A stretch of 64,000 bases of DNA. Source: JBFMHP01 sp964557295 (lineage in GTDB: Bacteria > Pseudomonadota > Gammaproteobacteria > RBG-16-57-12). The notes under the pieces are model-generated. The model had not been told where the DNA came from, made no database searches, and was given only the letters and a program-made list of their open reading frames with translations. The stretch covers positions 7,829 through 71,828 of the forward strand of contig CAZKZP010000012.1 of the NCBI GenBank assembly GCA_964557295.1, in the 5' to 3' direction. Of this stretch, positions 16,156 to 25,034 are shown piece after piece (within the stretch, counting starts at the first letter, position 1; each line of letters starts with the position of its first letter). Made by a program: the position numbers and the translations under genes.

Positions 16156-17247
16156 TCAATCATTGGCGATGACGATGCTGGGAAACTTCGCCGAAAAATC
16201 CCGCGCCTTGAGCGAGACCCGCGCCGCAACCTTGCGCGCGATCTCGCGATAGATCAGCGCGATGCGGCTCTCCGGCTCGGCGGCCACGGTGGGCTTGCCG
16301 CGGTCGGTCTCCTCGCGGATGCGGATATCGAGCGGCAGGGCGCCGAGCAGCTCGATGCCGTAGTCCGCGGCCATGCGCTCGCCGCCGCCGCTGCCGAAGA
16401 TATGCTCCTCGTGGCCGCACTGGGAACAGATGTGCGTGCTCATGTTCTCGACGATGCCGAGCACCGGCACCGCGACCTTCTCGAACATCTTCACCGCCTT
16501 GCGCGCATCGAGCAGGGCGATGTCCTGCGGGGTGGAGACGATCAGCGCGCCGGTCACCGGCACCTTCTGCGCCAGGGTCAGCTGTATGTCGCCGGTGCCC
16601 GGCGGCAGATCGATCACCAGGTAATCGAGCTTGTCCCAGGCGGTATCATTGAGCAGCTGCAACAGCGCCGAGGTGACCATCGGCCCGCGCCAGACCATCG
16701 GCGTGTCTTCCTCGATCAGATAGCCGATCGACATCGATTGCAGGCCGTGGCTGAGCACCGGCGCCAGGGTCTTGCCGTCCTTGCTTTCCGGCTGCTGGTG
16801 CACGCCAAGCATGGTCGGCTGGCTCGGCCCGTAGATATCGGCATCGAGGATGCCGACCCGCGCGCCTTCGGCCGCCAGCGCCAGGGCCAGATTCACCGCG
16901 GTGGTCGACTTGCCCACCCCGCCCTTGCCCGAGGCCACGGCGATGATGTTCTTCACGCCAGGGAGCGGCTTCACGCCCTGCTGCACCGCATGCGCGATGA
17001 CCTTGCTCTCGACGGTGATGGCCACATCCGAGAGCCCCAGCTCGCGTTCGAGCCGCGCCCGCAGCGTGGCGATCAACTCATCACGATAACCCTGCGCGGG
17101 AAATCCCAGCTCGATGCGGAGGGTCACCTTGCCCTCGGCCACGCCGATTGATTTGACGCACTTGGCCGCGATCAGGTCCTGTTTCAGATACGGGTCGACA
17201 TACCCTTTGAGTACGGTTTCAATCTCGTGTTGGGACACGCTCGCCAT
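16156..17247 (-). CDS. apbC: Mrp/ApbC iron-sulfur cluster carrier ATPase
   Basis: 363 residues. An N-terminal MIP18/DUF59-like domain (VTLRIELGFPAQGYRDEL) precedes a deviant P-loop ATPase with GKGGVGKST at 107-115 and the DADIYGPSQP motif. The CxxC pair Cys274 and Cys277 (ICSQCGH) is the site that bridges a [4Fe-4S] cluster in dimers of this family. It carries and delivers iron-sulfur clusters in the cytoplasm. It is divergent from metG, a frequent pairing in gammaproteobacteria, and followed by dcd. Length matches ApbC of E. coli (369). Confidence 0.95.
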   Translation of the reverse strand: MASVSQHEIETVLKGYVDPYLKQDLIAAKCVKSIGVAEGKVTLRIELGFPAQGYRDELIATLRARLERELGLSDVAITVESKVIAHAVQQGVKPLPGVKNIIAVASGKGGVGKSTTAVNLALALAAEGARVGILDADIYGPSQPTMLGVHQQPESKDGKTLAPVLSHGLQSMSIGYLIEEDTPMVWRGPMVTSALLQLLNDTAWDKLDYLVIDLPPGTGDIQLTLAQKVPVTGALIVSTPQDIALLDARKAVKMFEKVAVPVLGIVENMSTHICSQCGHEEHIFGSGGGERMAADYGIELLGALPLDIRIREETDRGKPTVAAEPESRIALIYREIARKVAARVSLKARDFSAKFPSIVIAND

Positions 17248-17439
17248 GAGGACTCCTGACTGCCCGCTGACGCGGGACTGTTTAGCACTTAAAATGGATT
17301 TCAGCCGCCGATTTTACCCGAAACCGATGCAAGACAGACGAATTTATTGCAAAATTGCACGCCTTGTACGGATTTGATTTCTGCAGGTGGCGAAGCAACG
17401 CGCCGCCCCATTACGCTAGGACTGAGGTTTCCCGCCATC

Positions 17440-19575
17440 ATGACAGAAAAACGACGTTCCATCCTGGTCACCAGCGCCCTGCCCTACGCCAACGGCTCCA
17501 TCCATCTGGGGCACATGGTGGAGTACATCCAGACCGATATCTGGGTGCGTTTCCAGAGGATGCGCGGCCACAAGATCTACTATGTCTGCGCCGACGACAC
17601 CCATGGCACACCCATCATGCTGCGCGCCGAGAAGGAGGGCATCTCCCCGGAAGAACTCATCGCGCGCGTCGGCCAGGAGCACCAAGAGGACTTCGCGGGC
17701 TTTCTGATCGGCTTCGACAACTACTATTCTACCCACTCGCCCGAGACCCGGCACTACGCCGATGACATCTACGGCAAGCTCAAGGCCAAAGGGCTGATCG
17801 AGGTGCGCGCCATCGAGCAGTACTACGACCCGGTGAAGGAGATGTTCCTGCCGGACCGCTTCATCAAGGGCGAATGCCCCAAGTGTCACGCCAAGGACCA
17901 ATACGGCGATTCCTGCGAGGCCTGCGGCACCACCTACCAGCCCACCGACCTCATCAATCCTTACTCCGCCATCTCGGGCGCCGCGCCGATCCGCAAGCAC
18001 TCGGACCACCACTTCTTCAAGCTCGGCGCCTGCGCCGGGTTCCTGCGCGAGTGGATCCAGCCGCCTCAGGTGCAGAGTGAATCGGCCAACAAACTGGCCG
18101 AATGGCTGGACGCAGGCCTCTCCGACTGGGACATCTCGCGCGATGCCCCCTACTTCGGCTTCGAGATCCCCGGCGCGCCCGGCAAATATTACTACGTGTG
18201 GTTGGATGCCCCCATCGGCTACATGGGCAGCTTCAAGAATCTCTGCGACCGCCAGGGCATCAATTTTGATGCCTACTGGGACAAGGCGAAGGCCGCACAG
18301 AGCGGCACTGAGCTCTACCACTTCATCGGCAAGGACATCCTCTACTTCCACGCCCTGTTCTGGCCGGCGGAACTGGAGAGCGCCGGCTACCGCACGCCGA
18401 CCGGCGTGTTCGCCCACGGCTTTCTCACCGTCAACGGCACCAAGATGTCGAAGTCACGCGGCACATTCATCACCGCGTCGAGCTATCTCAAACACCTCAA
18501 TCCCGAGTGGCTGCGCTACTACTTCGCGTCCAAGCTTGGGGCCGGCGTGGACGACATCGATCTCAACCTCGATGACTTTACCGCAAAAGTGAATAGCGAC
18601 CTGGTGGGCAAGTACGTCAACATCGCCAGCCGCTGCGCGCCGTTCTTGGAAAAGTTTGGTGGCGGCTGCCTGCCCCAGGAAGAATTAACAAAGTACAGAA
18701 ACGAGGACTTTGGCATTTCTTCGACGCTAGAAGATATTCACGTTAGCTATTTGGACGACTGGCGCGATAAAAGCCGCGAAATTTCCGATTATTACGAGGG
18801 GCGTGAGTACGCAAAAGCCATTAGAGAGATCATGTCAATCGCCGATGAGATCAACATTTTCTTTAACAGCCGGGAACCTTGGAAATATGCAAAGGAAACA
18901 AGCCCATCAAGCCAGGACAAGGCGCGTTGGATATGCAGTATCGCAATCGAGGGATTCAGACTGCTGACGATTTACCTGAGCCCTGTTTTGCCCAGACTAG
19001 CCCAACAAGCCGCACAATTTCTAAACATCGATTACCCGCTGAAATGGAGTGATGCTGACAACTTTTTGCCAACAGGACATCGGATCAGTCCTTACCAGCA
19101 CCTCATGGCCCGCGTCGATCAAAAGCAGATCGAGGCGCTGATCGCCGACAATCAGGCCAGCCTCGCGCCCGCGCCCGACAGCCATTCCCAGGCGCGCCAC
19201 GGCGAGCATCAACAACACGAAACGAAGGTACTCATGGAACCCATCGCCGAAACCATCGCCTACGACGATTTTGCCAAGGTCGACCTGCGCATCGCGCGCA
19301 TCGTCAAGGCCGAGCACGTCGAGGGCGCGGAAAAACTGCTGCAACTGACCCTCGACCTCGGCGGCGAGACCCGCAACGTCTTCGCCGGCATCAAATCCGC
19401 CTACGCGCCGGAGGACCTGGTCGGCAAGCTCACCGTCATGGTCGCCAACCTCGCCCCGCGCAAGATGCGCTTCGGCCTCTCCGAGGGCATGGTGCTCGCC
19501 GCCGGGCCGGGCGGCAAGGAGCTGTGGATCCTCAACCCGGACGAGGGCGCACAGCCGGGGATGCGGGTTAAATAA
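17440..19575 (+). CDS. metG: Methionyl-tRNA synthetase
   Basis: 711 residues. It charges tRNA-Met with methionine. Landmarks: HLGH at 22-25, a zinc knuckle with Cys146, Cys149, Cys159 and Cys162, KMSKS at 335-339, an anticodon-binding domain (about 390-555) and a C-terminal tRNA-binding (EMAP-like) domain starting at YDDFAKVDLRIARIVKAEHV. The ATG at 17440 has TGAGG upstream and gives the expected N terminus; an open frame 31 codons longer begins at 17347 and is rejected. Residues about 414-552 are encoded by DNA of lower GC and different codon choice than the rest of the gene (see the separate feature). It is divergent from apbC and followed by rsxA. Confidence 0.96.
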   Translation: MTEKRRSILVTSALPYANGSIHLGHMVEYIQTDIWVRFQRMRGHKIYYVCADDTHGTPIMLRAEKEGISPEELIARVGQEHQEDFAGFLIGFDNYYSTHSPETRHYADDIYGKLKAKGLIEVRAIEQYYDPVKEMFLPDRFIKGECPKCHAKDQYGDSCEACGTTYQPTDLINPYSAISGAAPIRKHSDHHFFKLGACAGFLREWIQPPQVQSESANKLAEWLDAGLSDWDISRDAPYFGFEIPGAPGKYYYVWLDAPIGYMGSFKNLCDRQGINFDAYWDKAKAAQSGTELYHFIGKDILYFHALFWPAELESAGYRTPTGVFAHGFLTVNGTKMSKSRGTFITASSYLKHLNPEWLRYYFASKLGAGVDDIDLNLDDFTAKVNSDLVGKYVNIASRCAPFLEKFGGGCLPQEELTKYRNEDFGISSTLEDIHVSYLDDWRDKSREISDYYEGREYAKAIREIMSIADEINIFFNSREPWKYAKETSPSSQDKARWICSIAIEGFRLLTIYLSPVLPRLAQQAAQFLNIDYPLKWSDADNFLPTGHRISPYQHLMARVDQKQIEALIADNQASLAPAPDSHSQARHGEHQQHETKVLMEPIAETIAYDDFAKVDLRIARIVKAEHVEGAEKLLQLTLDLGGETRNVFAGIKSAYAPEDLVGKLTVMVANLAPRKMRFGLSEGMVLAAGPGGKELWILNPDEGAQPGMRVK
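18680..19095 (+). other. Low-GC segment inside metG, likely recombinant
   Basis: Within metG the third-codon bases switch to A/T between about 18680 (GAAGAATTAACAAAGTAC) and about 19095, then switch back. Counts by hand: lines 18721-18780 and 18841-18900 are 29/60 and 25/60 G+C, against 36/60 for 18241-18300. The reading frame stays open and the protein still looks like the MetRS anticodon-binding domain (EPWKYAKE, AIREIMSIADEI). This points to homologous replacement from a lower-GC donor. Confidence 0.6.
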
Positions 19576-19584
19576 GTCCATGTG

Positions 19585-19611
19585 GGCGCAATGATCGAAG
19601 GTCATTGCGCC
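19585..19611 (+). terminator. Hairpin after metG
   Basis: GGCGCAATGA pairs with TCATTGCGCC around a 7-base loop, nine bases after the metG stop. There is no T run behind it, so it may only slow or protect the transcript before rsxA. Confidence 0.45.
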
Positions 19612-19754
19612 GCATGTTTCCCATCGTCATCCGGCGCAGCACGGCTCAGGACTCAGGACTTTATTTATGGCCGTATACAAAAGATTATTTTGATAAAGTC
19701 TAATAATGAGATGACACTGAAAATGTTAATCAAACCTCTAGACAAACGTCGGCA

Positions 19755-20336
19755 ATGAGCGAATATCTCTTGATTCTGGTCAGCACCGTACTGGTGAACA
19801 ACTTCGTACTGGTGAAGTTTCTGGGTCTGTGCCCCTTCATGGGCGTCTCGAAGAAGCTGGAGACGGCCACCGGCATGGCCCTGGCCACGGCCTTCGTGCT
19901 GACCTTGTCCTCTGTTTGCAGCCATCTGGTCAATACCTACCTGCTGGCGCCCTTCGAGGCGGAATACCTGCGCACCATCGTCTTTATCCTGGTGATCGCC
20001 GCCGTGGTGCAGTTCACCGAGATGGTGATCCACAAGACCAGCCCCTTGCTCTATCAGGTGCTGGGCATCTACCTGCCGCTGATCACCACCAACTGCGCGG
20101 TGCTGGGGGTGGCCCTGCTCATCACCCAGCAGGATCTCACCTTCCTGCAATCGGCGCTGTATGGCTTTGGCGCCTCGGTGGGCTTCTCCCTGGTGCTGAT
20201 CCTGTTCGCCGCCCTGCGCGAACGCATCATCGTCTCCGACGTACCGGCGATCTTCCGCGGCGCGCCGATCGCGCTGGTCACCGCCGGCTTGATGTCGCTC
20301 GCCTTCATGGGCTTCTCCGGTCTGGTGAAGGGGTGA
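19755..20336 (+). CDS. rsxA: Rnf/Rsx electron transport complex subunit A
   Basis: 193 residues, an integral inner-membrane protein with about six helices (EYLLILVSTVLVNNFVLVKF at the start, repeated hydrophobic stretches after). It matches RsxA/RnfA, one of the two homologous ion-channel-like subunits of the Rnf complex. The complex couples electron transfer between ferredoxin and NADH to ion translocation; in E. coli it also keeps SoxR reduced. Conserved GLCPFMGVS lies near residue 30. It is the first gene of rsxABCDGE, about 180 bases after metG. No strong ribosome-binding site is seen before the ATG. Confidence 0.96.
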   Translation: MSEYLLILVSTVLVNNFVLVKFLGLCPFMGVSKKLETATGMALATAFVLTLSSVCSHLVNTYLLAPFEAEYLRTIVFILVIAAVVQFTEMVIHKTSPLLYQVLGIYLPLITTNCAVLGVALLITQQDLTFLQSALYGFGASVGFSLVLILFAALRERIIVSDVPAIFRGAPIALVTAGLMSLAFMGFSGLVKG

Positions 20337-20340
20337 TGCG

Positions 20341-20892
20341 GTGCTGACAGCGGTTATCGTCCTTTCCCTGCTCGCCCTTGCGCTTGGCTTGATCCTCGGC
20401 TTTGCCGCGATCCGCTTCAAGGTGGAAGGCAATCCGGTGGCCGACCAGATCGACAAATTGCTGCCGCAGACCCAATGCGGCCAGTGCGGCTTCCCCGGGT
20501 GCCGGCCCTACGCCGAGGCCATCGCCAAAGGCGAGGCCGGCATCAACCAGTGCCCGCCCGGCGGCGAGCAGACCATCCATGCCCTGGCCGACCTGCTGGG
20601 CGTGGAGGCCAAGCCGCTCAGCGCGGAACACGGCGTGGAAAAACCCAAGATGGTCGCGGTGATCGACGAGAACATCTGCATCGGCTGCACCTTGTGCATC
20701 CAGGCCTGCCCGGTCGACGCTATCCTCGGCGCGGCCAAGCAGATGCACACCATCATCGAATCCGAGTGCACCGGCTGCGAACTGTGCGTCCTGCCGTGCC
20801 CGGTCGATTGCATCGACATGGTGCCGGTGCAGGTCGGCACGCGCTACTGGAAATGGTCCATGCCGCCCAGCCAGCTGGAGCGCCGCGCATGA
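20341..20892 (+). CDS. rsxB: Rnf/Rsx complex subunit B (ferredoxin-like)
   Basis: 183 residues, starting with GTG four bases after the rsxA stop. An N-terminal membrane helix (VIVLSLLALALGLILGFAA) anchors the protein. A four-cysteine cluster region follows (CGQCGFPGC), then two ferredoxin-type 4Fe-4S motifs, CIGCTLCIQACPVDAI and CTGCELCVLPCPVDCI. It passes electrons within the Rnf complex. The stop overlaps the rsxC start (ATGA), so translation is coupled. Confidence 0.95.
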   Translation: MLTAVIVLSLLALALGLILGFAAIRFKVEGNPVADQIDKLLPQTQCGQCGFPGCRPYAEAIAKGEAGINQCPPGGEQTIHALADLLGVEAKPLSAEHGVEKPKMVAVIDENICIGCTLCIQACPVDAILGAAKQMHTIIESECTGCELCVLPCPVDCIDMVPVQVGTRYWKWSMPPSQLERRA

Positions 20893-22451
20893 TCCGCAAA
20901 CTGTTCCGCTACAACGGCGGCCTGAAACTCCCGGAAAACAAGGAGCAGACCACCCACCGCCCGATCCAGCCGGCCTCCATCCCGCCGCGCCTGGTGATCC
21001 CGGTGCAGCAGCACATCGGCGCGCCGGCCGAGCCGGCGGTGAAGATCGGCGACTACGTGCTGAAAGGCCAGATGATCGCCAAGGGCAGCGGGCTGATCAG
21101 CGCGCCGGTGCACGCCTCATCCTCCGGGATCGTGGTGGATATCGGTGACTACCCCGTGCCGCATCCTTCCGGGCTGACCGCCACCTGCGTGGTGATCGAG
21201 CCCGACGGTCTCGATGCGCTGGCCGATCACCTGCCGCCGATCCACGACTGCACCCTGCACACGCCGGAGGAGATCCGCGAACGCATCCACCAGGCCGGGA
21301 TCGTGGGCCTCGGCGGCGCCGGCTTCCCGAGCCATGTGAAGCTCGCGCCGAAACAACAGCATCTGGTCGACATCCTGCTGCTCAACGGCGCCGAGTGCGA
21401 GCCCTACATCACCTGCGACGACATGCTGATGCGCGAGCGCCCCGAGGAGATCCTCAAGGGCATGATGGTCATGCGCTACGCGCTGATGGCCAAGCGCTGC
21501 ATCATCGGCATCGAGGACAACAAGCCGCTGGCCGCCAAGGCCCTGCGCGCGGCGATCACACATCTGGCCCTGACGGATGTCGAGGTCATCGAGGTACCGA
21601 GCCTCTACCCCAACGGCGGCGAGAAGCAGCTGATCCGCGTGCTCACCGGCATCGAGATCCCCGCCAACCGGCTGCCGATCGACTTCCGCATCGTCTGCCA
21701 GAATGTCGGCACGGCCTACGCCGTCGCCCGCGCCGTCCACCACGGCGAACCGCTGATCTCGCGCATCATCACCGTCACCGGCGCTGTCGGCAGCCCATGC
21801 AACCTGGAGGTGCCGTTCGGCATCCTGGCCAGCGAGCTGATCAGCCAATGCGCCGGCACGCTCGATCACATCGACCGCATCATCATGGGCGGGCCGATGA
21901 TGGGCTTCGCCCTGCCGAACGCCGATGTGCCGGTGGTCAAGATCACCAACTGCCTGCTCGCGCTCAACGACAACATCATCCCGCTGCCGCACAAAAACCG
22001 CGCCTTGCCGTGCATCCGCTGCGGCAGTTGCGCCACGGTCTGCCCGGTGAACCTCCTGCCGCAGCAGCTCTATTGGCACGCCCGCGCCAAGGATTTCGAC
22101 AAGACCCAGGACTACCGCCTATTCGATTGCATCGAGTGCGGCTGCTGCGAATATGTCTGCCCGAGCCAGATCCCGCTGGTGCAGTATTTCCGCTACGCCA
22201 AGGGTCAGATCTGGGATCAGGAACGCGAGAAGAAAAAGGCGGACATCGCGCGCGAGCGCCATGAATCCCGCCAAGCGCGGCTGGAACGGGAAAAAGAAGA
22301 GAAGGCCGCCCGACACAAGGCCAAGGCCGCCGCCGTCACCGAGGAGACCAGCGGCAATGACGAGAAGAAGGCGGCCATCCAGGCGGCGTTGGAGCGCGTG
22401 AAGGCCAAGCAGTCCGCCCCCGAACAAGCCGACGGCAACCCCCCAGAATAA
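20889..22451 (+). CDS. rsxC: Rnf/Rsx complex subunit C (NADH-binding)
   Basis: 520 residues from the ATG at 20889, overlapping the rsxB stop by four bases. It has the NADH/FMN-binding fold shared with complex I subunit NuoF (GIVGLGGAGFPSHVKL), then two 4Fe-4S motifs CIRCGSCATVCPVNLLP and CIECGCCEYVCPSQIPL. The last 70 residues are a highly charged Lys/Glu/Ala tail (ERHESRQARLEREKEEKAAR) that is shorter than the long repeat-rich tail of E. coli RsxC. It is a peripheral subunit on the cytoplasmic face. An upstream extension of this frame lies inside rsxB and is rejected. Confidence 0.95.
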   Translation: MIRKLFRYNGGLKLPENKEQTTHRPIQPASIPPRLVIPVQQHIGAPAEPAVKIGDYVLKGQMIAKGSGLISAPVHASSSGIVVDIGDYPVPHPSGLTATCVVIEPDGLDALADHLPPIHDCTLHTPEEIRERIHQAGIVGLGGAGFPSHVKLAPKQQHLVDILLLNGAECEPYITCDDMLMRERPEEILKGMMVMRYALMAKRCIIGIEDNKPLAAKALRAAITHLALTDVEVIEVPSLYPNGGEKQLIRVLTGIEIPANRLPIDFRIVCQNVGTAYAVARAVHHGEPLISRIITVTGAVGSPCNLEVPFGILASELISQCAGTLDHIDRIIMGGPMMGFALPNADVPVVKITNCLLALNDNIIPLPHKNRALPCIRCGSCATVCPVNLLPQQLYWHARAKDFDKTQDYRLFDCIECGCCEYVCPSQIPLVQYFRYAKGQIWDQEREKKKADIARERHESRQARLEREKEEKAARHKAKAAAVTEETSGNDEKKAAIQAALERVKAKQSAPEQADGNPPE

Positions 22452-22471
22452 CCATAAGGCGCGCAACGTCG

Positions 22472-23509
22472 ATGCAACTCTATACACCGAGCTCACCCCA
22501 CATCCACTCCGGCAGCAGCGTGAGCCAGCTCATGCACCGGGTTCTGCTGGCGCTGATCCCCGGCTATGTGGTGTATACCGCGCTGTTCGGTTGGGGCGTG
22601 ATCGCCAATCTGATGATCGCGGTGCTCACGGCCTATGCCTGCGAAACCCTGATGCTGCTGCTGCGCAAGCGCCCGTTGGGGCCGTTTCTGAGCGACCACA
22701 GCGCGCTGGTCACCGCCAGCCTGCTGGCGATCTCGCTGCCGCCGATTACGCCCTGGTGGATCGTCGTCATCGGCGTGGCCTTCGCCATCATCATCGCCAA
22801 GCACCTCTACGGCGGCCTGGGCTACAACCCGTTCAATCCCGCCATGGTCGGCTATGTGGTCCTGCTGGTCTCCTTTCCGCGCGAACTCACCACCTGGGCG
22901 GGACCGCAAGAGCTGAGCAACATCAATATCGGATTCACCGACGCCATCCACGTCAGTGTCTTCGGCACGCTCGGCAGCGGCGCAGGGATCGACACCCTGA
23001 CGATGGCCACCCCGCTCGATCACCTCAAGACCGAGATCGGCCGCGGCCAAGAGATCAGCAACATCATCCCCGCCAGCCCCATCTTCGGCAATCTCGGCGG
23101 CAACGGCTGGGAGTGGGTCTCGCTGGCCTTCCTCGCCGGCGGTCTCTGGCTGCTGTACAAGAAGGTCATCCAGTGGCACATCCCGGTGAGCATGCTCACT
23201 GCGCTGGTGCTGATCGCCACGGTGTTCCACCTGATCGATCCGGAACGCTACGCCGATCCGGCCTTTCATCTCGTCAGCGGCGCGGCGATCCTCGGCGCCT
23301 TCTTCATCGCCACCGACCCGATCACCGCCAGCACCACCGAAAAGGGCCGGCTGCTCTACGGGGCCGGCATCGGCATCCTGGTCTACATCATCCGCACCTG
23401 GGGCGGCTATCCGGACGCCGTCGCCTTCGGCGTGCTGTTGATGAACATCCTCGCGCCCACGCTGGACTACTACACCCAGCCGCGCCCCTTTGGCCAGCGG
23501 AAAGGATAG
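22472..23509 (+). CDS. rsxD: Rnf/Rsx complex subunit D
   Basis: 345 residues, an integral membrane protein with about nine helices, homologous to NqrB. The sequence TLTMATPLDHLK (about 171-182) contains the threonine that carries covalently bound FMN in this family. LGYNPFNPAMVGY and FHLVSGAAILGAFFIATDPI are typical conserved blocks. It starts 20 bases after rsxC and ends two bases before the rsxG ATG. Confidence 0.95.
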   Translation: MQLYTPSSPHIHSGSSVSQLMHRVLLALIPGYVVYTALFGWGVIANLMIAVLTAYACETLMLLLRKRPLGPFLSDHSALVTASLLAISLPPITPWWIVVIGVAFAIIIAKHLYGGLGYNPFNPAMVGYVVLLVSFPRELTTWAGPQELSNINIGFTDAIHVSVFGTLGSGAGIDTLTMATPLDHLKTEIGRGQEISNIIPASPIFGNLGGNGWEWVSLAFLAGGLWLLYKKVIQWHIPVSMLTALVLIATVFHLIDPERYADPAFHLVSGAAILGAFFIATDPITASTTEKGRLLYGAGIGILVYIIRTWGGYPDAVAFGVLLMNILAPTLDYYTQPRPFGQRKG

Positions 23510-23511
23510 CC

Positions 23512-24162
23512 ATGATCGTTAAATATATGATGACCACCGGCATAATCCTCGGCGCGTTCGCGATCGTCGGCACCGGCCTGGTGGCCGTGACCAACAGCAG
23601 CACCGCGGACCGCATCGCCGACGCCAAGCGCCAAGCCCTGGTGGAAACCTTGCATTCCTTGATCCCGGCCGACCGGCATGACAACGATCTCTACACCGAC
23701 ACACTCGACGTCACCGCACCGGAATTCCTCGGCAGCAAGAAGCCGGTAAAGGTCTACCTTGCGCGCAAGACCGGCCTGCCCGTCGCCGCGCTGTTCACCA
23801 CCATCGCCCCCGACGGTTACAGCGGCGAGATCAAACTGCTGGTGGCGGTCAACGCCGACGGCAGCATCGCGGGCGTGCGCACCCTCGCACACCGGGAAAC
23901 CCCCGGCCTGGGAGACTTCATCGAGGCGTCCAAATCGGACTGGATCACGGGATTCACCGGCAAATCGCTGTTCAATCCCGTGGAGAAAAACTGGAGGGTG
24001 CGCAAGGACGGCGGCGCGTTCGACCACGCCACCGGCGCCACCATCACCCCGCGCGCGGTCGTCAAGGCCGTCTATAATACCTTGACCTACTTCCGCCAAC
24101 ATCAGAGCGAGCTCTTCAACCGCTCGGCGGCCAGTCCCACCGAGGAGGCACCTCATGGCTAA
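23512..24162 (+). CDS. rsxG: Rnf/Rsx complex subunit G (FMN-binding)
   Basis: 216 residues. One N-terminal membrane helix (TTGIILGAFAIVGTGLVAV) anchors a periplasmic FMN-binding domain. The motif HATGATITP (Thr near 182) is the S(T)GAT flavinylation site, where FMN is attached to threonine by ApbE. HRETPGLGDFIE is another family signature. The ATG at 23512 lies two bases after rsxD; a longer open frame upstream lies inside rsxD. Its stop overlaps the rsxE start by eight bases. Confidence 0.95.
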   Translation: MIVKYMMTTGIILGAFAIVGTGLVAVTNSSTADRIADAKRQALVETLHSLIPADRHDNDLYTDTLDVTAPEFLGSKKPVKVYLARKTGLPVAALFTTIAPDGYSGEIKLLVAVNADGSIAGVRTLAHRETPGLGDFIEASKSDWITGFTGKSLFNPVEKNWRVRKDGGAFDHATGATITPRAVVKAVYNTLTYFRQHQSELFNRSAASPTEEAPHG

Positions 24163-24844
24163 CCCGCAGTATCTCGGCATCGCTCAAGACGGCCTGTGGA
24201 AGAACAACCTCATCTTCGTGCAACTGCTCGGACTCTGCCCGCTGCTGGCCGTCAGCAACACCGCCATCAACGGCCTCGGCCTGGGACTGGCCACCCTGCT
24301 GGTGCTGGCCTGCTCCAACGTCACGGTCTCGCTCATCCGCAACCTGGTGCGCCCCGAAGTGCGCGTCTCCGTATTCGTGGTGGTCATCGCCTCCTTCGTC
24401 ACCGCCATCGACCTGGCCATGAACGCCTTCCTGTTCGAACTGCACCACATCCTCGGCATCTTCATCCCGCTGATCGTCACCAACTGCGGCATCATCGGCC
24501 GCGCCGAGGCCTTCGCCTCCAAAAACAACGTGGGCGCGGCCCTGTTCGACGGCCTGATGATGGGCAGCGGCTTCATGATCGCCCTGGTGGTCCTGGGATC
24601 GATGCGCGAACTCATCGGCATGGGCACCCTCTTCAGCCAGGCCCACCTCATGTTCGGCGAAGGCGCCCACTGGCTCACCCTCACCGTGTTCGAAGACTAC
24701 CGAGGCTTCCTGCTCGCCATCCTCCCCCCCGGCGCCTTCATCTGCCTGGGCTTCCTGATCGCGCTGAAAAACCTGTTCGAACAGCGAAAGACCGAGCGCG
24801 CGAAACAAACCGCGCCCGCAGAACCCATCCCCGCCACGGAATAG
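24155..24844 (+). CDS. rsxE: Rnf/Rsx complex subunit E
   Basis: 229 residues, about six membrane helices, homologous to RsxA (GLCPLLAVSNTAINGLGLGL, IVTNCGIIGRAEAFAS). It is the last gene of the operon and overlaps rsxG by eight bases. A short hydrophilic tail ends the protein. The gene nth, which follows rsxE in E. coli, is not present here; REP-like repeats and the pilin cluster follow instead. Confidence 0.95.
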   Translation: MANPQYLGIAQDGLWKNNLIFVQLLGLCPLLAVSNTAINGLGLGLATLLVLACSNVTVSLIRNLVRPEVRVSVFVVVIASFVTAIDLAMNAFLFELHHILGIFIPLIVTNCGIIGRAEAFASKNNVGAALFDGLMMGSGFMIALVVLGSMRELIGMGTLFSQAHLMFGEGAHWLTLTVFEDYRGFLLAILPPGAFICLGFLIALKNLFEQRKTERAKQTAPAEPIPATE

Positions 24845-24856
24845 GCGCACGCAAAT

Positions 24857-24919
24857 ATCGCGATCTGAAGATCCTACACACCGCCCCTCAGCCGCAGGAG
24901 CAAGCTTCGGCTTGGGATC
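24857..24919. repeat. REP/REPIN-like palindrome pair, locus 3 (degenerate)
   Basis: TCGCGATCTGAAGATCCTAC (24858-24877) resembles the reverse complement of the GTAGGAGCCATCTTCAGATG unit with losses. GCAGGAGCAAGCTTCGGCTT and following GGGATC (24894-24919) is a second, variant unit. The pair sits between rsxE and the first pilin gene. Divergence makes the assignment weaker than at loci 1 and 2. Confidence 0.5.
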
Positions 24920-25034
24920 ACGTCTCCCAACCGCAAAGCGGCCGATAAAGTTACCCCAATCGGGGGATACTGCACCCTTATAAAACTTTGCTACGGTAGC
25001 CGCTACACCCACCACCCTTGCAAAGGACTGCATC

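Noticed and set aside
17347..17439. Extended N terminus of metG
   Set aside because: The 31 extra codons do not match MetRS, and the ATG at 17440 has a ribosome-binding site and the expected first residues.
20475..20888. N-terminal extension of rsxC
   Set aside because: It lies inside rsxB in another frame; the ATG at 20889 overlaps the rsxB stop and starts the known RsxC sequence.
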